Shown here: piece after piece, positions 1 through 5,425 of the stretch | Layout of the letters: the number at the start of each line of letters is the position of its first letter | How positions within the stretch are numbered: position 1 is the stretch's first letter | DNA from: Cardinium hertigii_C | Lineage (GTDB): Bacteria; Bacteroidota; Bacteroidia; Cytophagales; Amoebophilaceae | Direction of reading: 5' to 3' | DNA length: 5,425 nt | NCBI RefSeq assembly: GCF_050864855.1 | Contig: NZ_JBOZWW010000029.1 | Coordinates: 1-5,425, forward strand | Notes under the pieces: model-generated | The model's database searches: none | The model's input: the letters and a program-made list of their open reading frames with translations, nothing else | Told to the model about the DNA's origin: nothing | Position numbers and translations under genes: made by a program

Positions 1-376
1 CCGGAAGAAGTACGTTCCCGTTCTCTTTTAGATGTTGACGAAGTAATTGAACGTTGTATTCTAGAAACCTTAGAGGCATATACGGATCTTCAGTAGACTG
101 GTGTTCGCAAATAATGTACAGATACCCTTCCTTACCATTTATATTGGTTTTGAATACTAAATCAGATTCTCCTCTTCTCCCAACTGGATCTACATAGCTT
201 TTATTTGTTAACTCTAATTTCTCTTTATCTATTTTAGATAGCAAATCACAAGGTAAGTTGGCAGATAGAAAATCCAGCATTGCCTCTTTATTGCAAAACG
301 TGTTTTTAAAGACGGAATCATGAGGACTATACAAGCCATCTTTTTTATCCTTTTCTTTGCTTTCTTTCTTGCTCAT
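1..376 (-). CDS. Rpn/YhgA-like PD-(D/E)XK nuclease (transposase_31 family), N-terminal part, cut by the left window edge
   Basis: This gene reads right to left; 125 codons plus one base are present and the 3' end lies outside the window. The start is the ATG at 376-374; an in-frame TAA lies five codons upstream with no other ATG, GTG or TTG between. After a lysine-rich head (residues 1-13) comes the family opening HDSVFKNTF (residues 19-27), then a helical segment ending near LELTNKSYVD (residues 54-63), the ESDLVF strand (70-75, with D72 a probable metal ligand), and YLYIICEHQST (85-95), where E91-x-Q93 fits the ExQ variant of the PD-(D/E)XK motif. DPYMPLRFLEY (97-107) matches the following conserved helix. 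The family (Rpn, YhgA-like) comprises DNA nucleases reported to promote RecA-independent recombination in E. coli, and is often abundant in intracellular bacteria. The usual length is near 300 residues, so more than half is unseen. No catalytic residue is lost in the visible part. Family assignment is strong; activity is inferred. Confidence 0.88.
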   Translation of the reverse strand, partial: MSKKESKEKDKKDGLYSPHDSVFKNTFCNKEAMLDFLSANLPCDLLSKIDKEKLELTNKSYVDPVGRRGESDLVFKTNINGKEGYLYIICEHQSTEDPYMPLRFLEYNVQLLRQHLKENGNVLLP

Positions 377-661
377 CTCATCAATAGGTTAAAATGAATC
401 AACAGCTTTAAAATTATAAATATTCTTACAATTTTATTTTGTGATGGAAACGGAATACCAATTTTTCCGTATTGTCTCAATAATATTAAAAATAATCAGT
501 TTATAATATTTTGTTTTTTGAGATAGAAATATGATACATTTTATGGACTATTTTAGGGAGGTATTTTAGTTGTCTCAACAAACGACCGTTTTTTAAGACA
601 TAGTCTATTGCCAAAATCTAGCTAACGAAGTTGGGTACAAAACAGAAACCATAATTTCCTG
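377..661. other. Non-coding stretch between the nuclease gene and the IS remnant
   Basis: No reading frame here looks protein-like on either strand. It must contain the promoter of the minus-strand nuclease gene; the best -10 candidate is TATAAT on the minus strand (plus-strand 413-418), about 37 bases before the ATG, but it has no convincing -35 partner and the region is very AT-rich. Short structures seen are a six-pair inverted repeat ACGGAA/TTCCGT (450-455 and 465-470), two copies of TTGTCTCAA (472-480 and 570-578) with an inverse TTGAGA at 518-523, and the hairpin at 571-600 listed separately. The repeated TTGTCTCAA motif resembles the outer ends of some insertion sequences, so part of this stretch may be eroded IS DNA; that is a guess. 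Confidence 0.5.
571..600. repeat. Imperfect inverted repeat (13-bp arms, 4-base loop)
   Basis: The arms TGTCTCAACAAAC (571-583) and GTTTTTTAAGACA (588-600) are complementary at 11 of 13 positions around the loop GACC. It is not followed by a T-run on either strand, so it is not a standard intrinsic terminator. It lies about 220 bases past the stop codon of the large minus-strand gene and about 195 bases upstream of the nuclease start. It could be abutting IS ends, or a structured remnant. Confidence 0.5.
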
Positions 662-728
662 TTAATCCGCTCCAGATGGTCCGGCTATGAATCGATTCGC
701 TATCGAATTTTATGAACGATTCTACTAA
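662..728 (+). pseudogene. C-terminal remnant of an IS256 (Mutator)-family transposase
   Basis: The frame starting at 687 reads MNRFAIEFYERFY followed by TAA at 726-728. This closely resembles the usual last residues of IS256-family transposases, which end in a pattern like N-W-x-x-A-[LM]-N-x-F-A-I-x-F-x-x-R. Immediately upstream the same frame gives G-P-A (678-686), while the preceding IRSRW lies in another frame (665-679), suggesting a one-base deletion near 677-680; the frame containing MNRFAIEF is closed by TAA at 663-665. Nothing recognisable of the transposase is visible further upstream, so only about 20 codons survive. It is plainly non-functional. The call rests on a short motif supported by the adjacent terminal repeat. 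Confidence 0.6.
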
Positions 729-734
729 AAAAAG

Positions 735-762
735 GCACTTATACAAAATCATTTACAGGCTC
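735..762 (+). mobile_element. Terminal repeat of a decayed IS256-family insertion sequence
   Basis: Seven bases after the transposase stop, the stretch from CACTTATACAAAATC to ATTTACAGGCTC has the look of an IS256-family outer end (on the other strand GAGCCTGTAAATGATTTTGTATAAG), and the position just past the transposase C-terminus is where such an end belongs. No matching left end is seen in this window, so the element was truncated from its 5' side. Exact ends cannot be set without a second copy, and no flanking target duplication is identifiable. Confidence 0.5.
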
Positions 763-821
763 TTTTTTAAACCAAAATCAGACAAACCGGTATTTTAGTC
801 AAGACACCCCTATTAGATTTA
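763..821. other. Short gap between the IS remnant and the large gene's stop codon
   Basis: This stretch lies 3' of the minus-strand symporter fusion. It contains no GC-rich hairpin followed by a T-run on the minus strand, so no intrinsic terminator can be called. It carries the second copy of GGTATTTTAGT (789-799), whose first copy is at 560-570. Confidence 0.5.
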
Positions 822-3800
822 CTAACTATTTTTGTCCTTTTCTCTACTTTTACAAACCTCCAGTGCCTGTTTAGCCGCTTCTTCTAACGCCTGTCCTATA
901 TAGGAGTCCAAGTATGAATGAGCTATTTTCACATCTATGGCTAGTGTTTCCTGAGCCATATGTTGAACCTCTTTCGGATTAATATAACTTTCTGATTGTC
1001 TTAGGTCATAAAGTCGCTCGGCTAGTTTGATAAATAAGACAGAAAGTTGCACATGATCTTTCTTAATGCATTCTTTCAGTCTATTCTTCACATAAAGTAA
1101 AGAAGGATGATCTAGTTCCTCTCTTTTATCTATACCAACTACATTCAATACAAAGGCATAAACACCCAAGTTATAATTTTGTTTGATATAAGAAAGAGGC
1201 AAGCAAGTGTGACGTACTAATCCATAAAGTAAAGAAGCATAAACTACCTTAGGAGAGTGAAAAACCCAATCTACTACTAGTTTGGAAATACCTACTGCTC
1301 GTACATAAAACAATTGGCCAGATTCATGACGCTTACATCCAAAGTGCTCCCTTAACAATAAAAGTAAGCCTGAAATTATACTTGGATCAATAGGATCCTC
1401 TTTACACAAAGATTTACAAACATGGTCATGGAATTTCATTAATTCCATCATAGAATCTGCTTGCTCTTTAGGAGTAACAGGAGTTTCTACAGTTAACGCA
1501 TCTACAGGAAGTTTGTAAGTCATCTTATTACGAATCTCACTAACATCATTAGGAAGTACTATAAGCATAGAAGTACCCTCCTTATCAGTAGAAATTTTCA
1601 AATATCCGTAATGTGAACGGGTCATACTGGCTATGGTATCCTGCTCAATATTTATAGATGGTGGTGTGTCTTTATTTGATTTAGGATCTATAGAATCCAT
1701 TTCATTATAGCATTCTTTTATTTTTGGTAGATTTTCATAAAAAGTAGTAGATTCATAGATGAGTATAGCAGTAGCTGAAAAGTCCATAAAAATAGGACAA
1801 TCTTCATTAATAGAATCTGATTGTTTAAATTGTAAACAAGTAGGATTTAGCTCTATATTAATAATGGGTGGATTGGTTTTATCTAACTTACCAATCCGTA
1901 AAACAGCTTTAACCAATGAATAGATTACTTGATTGATATCACATACTATATCTATAGATAGCTCTCTATTAGGAGGTCTTACTTTTTCTACTAATATCTT
2001 AGGTGGATCATCTATCGACTGTAACAGAGCAACCTCTACCTTATGGATTAGATTATCTAAGGTAATTTTAGTAGGATATAGCAGTGCATGTTCCTTGGTA
2101 TTTTCTCTTTTTCTAAAATAGGCTACCCAGTCATATAACTTATTGAAAATACTCTGTAAGTCTTCTTTAAAAAGGGGCATTTTTTTATCTAAAAAAGAAA
2201 TAGATTCTTCCACTTTATAGATTGCTTGTTCTAAAATAGGGCTATTCCCTCTAGGATAAGTAGCAGTATTATATGGAACCAGAGCTGATTCATAGAGAGA
2301 TGATTTAAATTGTTGAGACTCTCTAATCCCTATTTGGGTTTTTAGATAAATAACTTGTGTAATAAGATTATAAACTTTGCATTTAAAGCATATAATCAAT
2401 GTAAAAATGAATATACTCATTAAAAATATTGGAAATAAGGAGCATAATACTGGATAGGATAATCCAATACAAATCGGATAAATGGATAGTAATGAAGTAA
2501 TTGTTATAACACCTATACTTATATAAAGCGGTAATACCCACAATATTATAGAATAGTGGGCTAAAGATAAGAATAGGCTAAAATTTGGGTCTACAATATG
2601 AAACCAATTCCAAAGTATATGTAAAGGTAGATAAACGGTCAATCCCATTAGAGAGCCCAATCCAGTTGGAATGGACCTTATCTTTTGGGATATATCATAT
2701 ATAAAGGGGTAACCCACAAAACAAGCTGCTAAAAAAAGTTGTAATACAAGTAAGCATATATTATTAGGATCCATAAAATAAACCAACAAACTAGTAACAG
2801 CAATATAACATCCTACACCTACTATCGTAGTAGAGCTAGGTTTTAGATTAGCCAAAACCATTTTTCTATTTTTCCAAGCATTTTTAATCGATTGTTTGCA
2901 TTCCTCACGTTTACGGGAATTTTCTTGTTGTATTTGTCTAAACGTGTCATCTGGTTTAATCCAACCAGTATTTTCTGGTTGTTTGAGAAGATAATGGGCC
3001 GACATCATGGCAAATCCATTCGCTAGCATAGACAGAAATGAACCATCTACATTTATTGAAGGTTCAATCCATTTATTCCAAGCTAAAATAGTTAATGCAC
3101 CTGTAGTCATTCCGATCAAAGCTGTGCACGTAGTACCCCGAAAACCAAAGATGGCTAGTAAGAATGGAGCAGCTGTAATAGGCACAGAGACTTGAATTGC
3201 CCAACAAAGCAAACGGAACAAATCTTTACAGTAAAAAGCTATTATCATTGATAATAAACCAATAACTATAGAGGAAATCTTTACTATATATAACTGATGT
3301 TTTTTTTGCAAAACATTCCATTTTGAGTAAATATTGGCAAGTAAATCATGGGTAATCATAGTTGAACAGCTATTTAAACTGGAATCAGCAGTAGACATAG
3401 TCATAGCGATTAATCCAATTAGAATGGATGCTTGTAAAATAGGTGGGCATTGATTGATGATATAGGGCCAAATTTGTTCGGTAGTTAAATGATTTATGGA
3501 TACAACGGTAAATAAACCGATTAAAATGATAAAACTTACTATAAGTAAGTTAAAAATACTAGTGTAGTAAAAAACTTTTTTAGCTTGTATAACTCCAGAG
3601 GACATATATATCCGTTGTATCATGCTAGGCCTTCCACTAGGCATTATGATCGCTAATACCAGCATAAATGTTGAAATAAATTTACAATTTATATGAAATA
3701 AACCATCGAATTGAAGTTTAGGTGAAGATTTCAAACAAGCAACTATCTCTATTGGTGACCGGTTGATATGCATATACATATACCAAGTAAAAAATGGAAT

Positions 3801-4370
3801 AACAATTGTAAATGTTATAAATTGCATAACATCAGTAAAGGTGACAGCACGAATCCCTCCTAAACTAGAATAAATGATAAAAATTAGACTAATCGCAGCT
3901 GTAATAGCATAAGAATCTATGTTAGGTATACAGATTGTAACAGTTGAAGTTATTACATTAATTTGTGTAACAATAGTTATAATGGAACGTGCTACACCAA
4001 ATAGTGCAGATAATACTCTAGGCCATGTCCCATATGAACTACCTATGCTTTCTGCTGTGGAAAGGTGATACATAAATGGTCCCATACGTGGTATAAGTAA
4101 TGTCCATACCCAAATAGAAATACTGTCCGATATTAATATTATTATATAATAAATACCCTGATTATAAATCTGCTGTACGGTACGCATCAAGGCCCCCCCT
4201 CCATAAAGTGTGGCTAATAATGTAGCTACTAAAGTAGCAGTAGCGAAATTTTTGTTACCTATTGCATATTCACGTAAGGAAGTTATTTTCCGACTATAGT
4301 ACATACCTACAATTAATGTCAATAGCAGAAAAGAGATGACCATAGTTGGAACTATATATAAGGTTAACAT
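822..4370 (-). CDS. Sodium:solute symporter fused to a degenerate histidine-kinase region and a degenerate RelA/SpoT HD domain (1182 aa)
   Basis: The N-terminal ~461 residues are a full SSS-family transporter (PutP/SGLT type) with about 13 membrane helices. Hallmarks are SSLGGIRAVTFTDVMQ (168-183) and MSTADSSLNSCSTMITHDL (325-343), whose Ser/Thr cluster is expected to include the sodium-site residues. A charged linker (464-508) leads to a second membrane module of five or six helices (511-662). Residues ~715-940 resemble a histidine-kinase core: a helical segment, then IVCDINQVIYSLVKAVLRI (808-826) in place of the N-box, and a C-terminal HYGYLKIST...GTSMLIVLP (920-940) like the G2 box; no phospho-accepting H-box is evident. 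Residues ~975-1170 match the RelA/SpoT HD fold (SGQLFYVR, YASLLYGLVRHT, FIKLAERLYDLR, AQETLAIDVKIA), with catalytic positions replaced. No synthetase or TGS domain follows. The start is ATG 4370-4368, directly before a hydrophobic first helix; the stop is TAG 824-822. The neighbour upstream is divergent. The substrate is unknown; proline or another small solute is only the family default. Confidence 0.9.
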   Translation of the reverse strand: MLTLYIVPTMVISFLLLTLIVGMYYSRKITSLREYAIGNKNFATATLVATLLATLYGGGALMRTVQQIYNQGIYYIIILISDSISIWVWTLLIPRMGPFMYHLSTAESIGSSYGTWPRVLSALFGVARSIITIVTQINVITSTVTICIPNIDSYAITAAISLIFIIYSSLGGIRAVTFTDVMQFITFTIVIPFFTWYMYMHINRSPIEIVACLKSSPKLQFDGLFHINCKFISTFMLVLAIIMPSGRPSMIQRIYMSSGVIQAKKVFYYTSIFNLLIVSFIILIGLFTVVSINHLTTEQIWPYIINQCPPILQASILIGLIAMTMSTADSSLNSCSTMITHDLLANIYSKWNVLQKKHQLYIVKISSIVIGLLSMIIAFYCKDLFRLLCWAIQVSVPITAAPFLLAIFGFRGTTCTALIGMTTGALTILAWNKWIEPSINVDGSFLSMLANGFAMMSAHYLLKQPENTGWIKPDDTFRQIQQENSRKREECKQSIKNAWKNRKMVLANLKPSSTTIVGVGCYIAVTSLLVYFMDPNNICLLVLQLFLAACFVGYPFIYDISQKIRSIPTGLGSLMGLTVYLPLHILWNWFHIVDPNFSLFLSLAHYSIILWVLPLYISIGVITITSLLSIYPICIGLSYPVLCSLFPIFLMSIFIFTLIICFKCKVYNLITQVIYLKTQIGIRESQQFKSSLYESALVPYNTATYPRGNSPILEQAIYKVEESISFLDKKMPLFKEDLQSIFNKLYDWVAYFRKRENTKEHALLYPTKITLDNLIHKVEVALLQSIDDPPKILVEKVRPPNRELSIDIVCDINQVIYSLVKAVLRIGKLDKTNPPIINIELNPTCLQFKQSDSINEDCPIFMDFSATAILIYESTTFYENLPKIKECYNEMDSIDPKSNKDTPPSINIEQDTIASMTRSHYGYLKISTDKEGTSMLIVLPNDVSEIRNKMTYKLPVDALTVETPVTPKEQADSMMELMKFHDHVCKSLCKEDPIDPSIISGLLLLLREHFGCKRHESGQLFYVRAVGISKLVVDWVFHSPKVVYASLLYGLVRHTCLPLSYIKQNYNLGVYAFVLNVVGIDKREELDHPSLLYVKNRLKECIKKDHVQLSVLFIKLAERLYDLRQSESYINPKEVQHMAQETLAIDVKIAHSYLDSYIGQALEEAAKQALEVCKSREKDKNS

Positions 4371-4380
4371 AAATACTTTT

Positions 4381-4409
4381 TATTAGGTATAAATTTATTA
4401 GATATAAAT
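4381..4409. repeat. Two tandem copies of a 14-bp motif just upstream of the symporter fusion start
   Basis: TATTAGGTATAAAT (4381-4394) and TATTAGATATAAAT (4396-4409) differ at one base and are spaced with a 15-bp period. They begin 11 bases upstream of the minus-strand ATG, where they would fall in the promoter or 5' leader. They could be paired operator half-sites or simply AT-rich repetition; no matching regulator gene is in view. Confidence 0.5.
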
Positions 4410-4499
4410 ATGTGAAATCATGGATACAGTTGTAATTTCGATAATTATTTTATTGATTAAATAACTGATACCCTAATATTCGATATAAACTTGTTTTTT

Positions 4500-4528
4500 T
4501 TTTCAGGTTCACTCAGAATACATATAGT
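4500..4528 (+). promoter_or_regulatory. Candidate promoter for the NlpC/P60-like gene
   Basis: TTTTCA (4500-4505, four of six matches to TTGACA) and TATAGT (4523-4528, five of six matches to TATAAT) are separated by 17 bases. Transcription would begin near 4535, giving a leader of about 20 bases before the ATG at 4557. The -35 overlaps the end of a ten-T run. In DNA this AT-rich such matches arise by chance, so the call is tentative. Confidence 0.3.
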
Positions 4529-4556
4529 TTAATATATAATTTTACTTTAAATTCCA

Positions 4557-5425
4557 ATGCCATACAAAGCACAAACACCTTTCTTATCTTCTTCAATATC
4601 CTTCTTCCCTATAGAAACTTACGAACAGGAAACAGATAAATGGATTAATCCATATCAAGATGGATATGAAAAGCCAATATTGGACAAAAAGGTCCAAGAA
4701 TCTTATTTGAAAAATTTACACCAACGTCTTTTTGGTACTGCATCTCCTTGGGATCAAACCTATGTTAAACAGATTCTGCAAACAGACATCTGGGCTAGTG
4801 AAAAAAATCAGCTTACCATATTTTCTAATCAAGATGAACTATCGAAAGACAAATGGTATGGCATTAACTTTAGACTTTATCCAAAAAAAAAGATAGAAAA
4901 TATAGCTGATGCAATCCCGTTAGACGAACTAAAAAGATTATCCTTTCATAAAGAAAACAGAGCAATAACTACCAAGAATTTATTAGGAAGAAGTCTACCT
5001 ACAACAGATATTTATGTGCGTAGCATTATGCCCGGCTATGGCTATCCACTTGACAAGATACAAGCCTCTTCGCTCTTTATTGGAACACCTATTTATGTTA
5101 TAAATCAAACGAAAGATAAAAGATGGTCGCTTGTTATCACACCAGACTTTATTGTATGGGTTGAAAGTGACGGGATAGCCTATACCGATGATGGATTCAT
5201 TGAAAAATGGAAATCTGTTGCACAAGAAAATATTGCTGCAATTATACAAACAGATACACCTTTAGTCAATCAACAAGGAAATTTTTTAACAATAGCTTAT
5301 ATCGGAACATTATTTCCGGCACGTAGTGGTATAATGGACAAACTGATCTTGTCTGTACCTATAACTGATAAAGAAGGAAAAGCATTTTTATCAGATGTGG
5401 TAGTTAATCCAACACACGCAGCATA
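4557..5425 (+). CDS. NlpC/P60-family cell-wall peptidase-like protein, N-terminal and SH3-like part, cut by the right window edge
   Basis: The frame is open for 289 codons from ATG 4557 to the window end, with no stop. An in-frame TAA at 4548-4550 rules out an extension upstream, so this ATG is the first possible start. Residues ~30-150 look like the N-terminal domain of NlpC/P60 proteins that carry SH3b1/SH3b2 domains, including FGTASPWDQTYV (59-70). Then YVRSIMPGYGYPLDKIQASS (153-172) with GTPIYVINQTKDKRW (176-190) and FIVWVESDGIAYTDDGFIEKW (199-219) fits the SH3b1 type, and TPLVNQQGNFLTIAYIGTLFP (234-254) the SH3b2 type. Known relatives cleave D-gamma-glutamyl-diamino acid bonds in murein peptides through a Cys-His-His site in a C-terminal domain, which would follow beyond 5425 and is not seen. 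No signal peptide or lipobox is evident at the N-terminus. The SH3-type assignment is by motif resemblance; enzymatic activity is unproven here. Confidence 0.75.
   Translation, partial: MPYKAQTPFLSSSISFFPIETYEQETDKWINPYQDGYEKPILDKKVQESYLKNLHQRLFGTASPWDQTYVKQILQTDIWASEKNQLTIFSNQDELSKDKWYGINFRLYPKKKIENIADAIPLDELKRLSFHKENRAITTKNLLGRSLPTTDIYVRSIMPGYGYPLDKIQASSLFIGTPIYVINQTKDKRWSLVITPDFIVWVESDGIAYTDDGFIEKWKSVAQENIAAIIQTDTPLVNQQGNFLTIAYIGTLFPARSGIMDKLILSVPITDKEGKAFLSDVVVNPTHAA

Larger units (their letters stand above)
560..799. repeat. Pair of 11-bp direct repeats bracketing the IS remnant
   Basis: GGTATTTTAGT occurs exactly at 560-570 and again at 789-799, with the IS256-family fragment between. 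A third, shorter match TATTTTAG is at 549-556. The outer copies do not abut the visible terminal repeat (which ends near 762), and IS256-family target duplications are normally 8-9 bp, so they are probably not its target duplication. They may be chance in AT-rich DNA or scars of another event. Confidence 0.4.
4371..4556. promoter_or_regulatory. Divergent intergenic region between the symporter fusion and the NlpC/P60-like gene
   Basis: Both flanking genes start here and point outward, so promoters for both must lie in these 186 bases. No Shine-Dalgarno-like GGAGG is present before either ATG, as is common in Bacteroidetes. No clear Bacteroidetes TAnnTTTG -7 element was found on either strand. 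Features that can be pointed to are the tandem repeat near the minus-strand start, a run of ten T at 4494-4503, and a sigma70-like pair on the plus strand, listed separately. Confidence 0.6.

Noticed and set aside
1..96. Open plus-strand frame ending at TAG 94-96, possible C-terminus of another gene
   Set aside because: The opposite strand here encodes clear YhgA/Rpn family residues (EHQST, DPYMPLRFLEY), so this frame is the antisense shadow.
450..470. Six-pair hairpin ACGGAA/TTCCGT as a terminator
   Set aside because: It lies upstream of the minus-strand nuclease gene, is short, and is not followed by a clear T-run in a useful orientation.
735..770. Intrinsic terminator for the large minus-strand gene
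   Set aside because: There are T-runs on both strands but no self-complementary GC-rich stem; the sequence is better explained as an IS256-family end.
1933..2121. Plus-strand 62-codon frame
   Set aside because: It lies wholly inside the 1182-residue minus-strand gene and its translation matches nothing recognisable.
3007..3195. Plus-strand 62-codon frame
   Set aside because: Antisense to the well-supported SSS transporter region.
4995..5249. Minus-strand 84-codon frame
   Set aside because: It overlaps the SH3-like region of the NlpC/P60-like gene, which shows family motifs; the antisense frame shows none.
1..5425. CRISPR array, tRNA or rRNA genes
   Set aside because: No regularly spaced repeats, cloverleaf-like segments or rRNA signature stretches were seen on either strand by eye.

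Overview
The window is AT-rich, has no clear Shine-Dalgarno sites, and carries protein types common in host-dependent Bacteroidetes of the Amoebophilus/Cardinium kind: an Rpn/YhgA-like nuclease, IS debris, a transporter fused to signalling domains, and an NlpC/P60-type protein. That placement is an inference from gene content and style; no rRNA or other marker gene is present to prove it.

Layout: bases 1-376 (minus strand) hold the N-terminal 125 residues of an Rpn/YhgA-like PD-(D/E)XK nuclease that runs off the left edge. Bases 377-821 are non-coding. They contain the tip of a decayed IS256-family element (transposase C-terminus plus terminal repeat, about 662-762), an imperfect hairpin at 571-600 and short direct repeats. 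Bases 822-4370 (minus strand) encode one very large protein of 1182 residues. Bases 4371-4556 are a divergent promoter region with a 15-bp-period tandem repeat on one side and a plausible -35/-10 pair on the other. From 4557 to the right edge (plus strand) runs an open reading frame of 289 codons that looks like the N-terminal and SH3-like part of an NlpC/P60 cell-wall peptidase; its catalytic domain would lie beyond the window.

The standout is the 1182-residue protein. It reads as a complete sodium:solute symporter (SSS, 13 membrane helices), then a second membrane module of five or six helices, then a cytoplasmic region resembling a histidine-kinase ATPase domain that has lost its key residues, and finally a RelA/SpoT-type HD (ppGpp hydrolase) domain in which every metal-binding and catalytic position I can align has been replaced. 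The frame is intact over 3.5 kb, so this looks like a maintained protein and not a pseudogene. I infer a transporter-coupled sensor, or a transporter gated by a nucleotide-binding pseudo-hydrolase.

No operon is visible: the three genes are separated by intergenic gaps of 445 and 186 bases, and the symporter fusion and the NlpC/P60-like gene are divergent. I see no direct functional link between them beyond adjacency.
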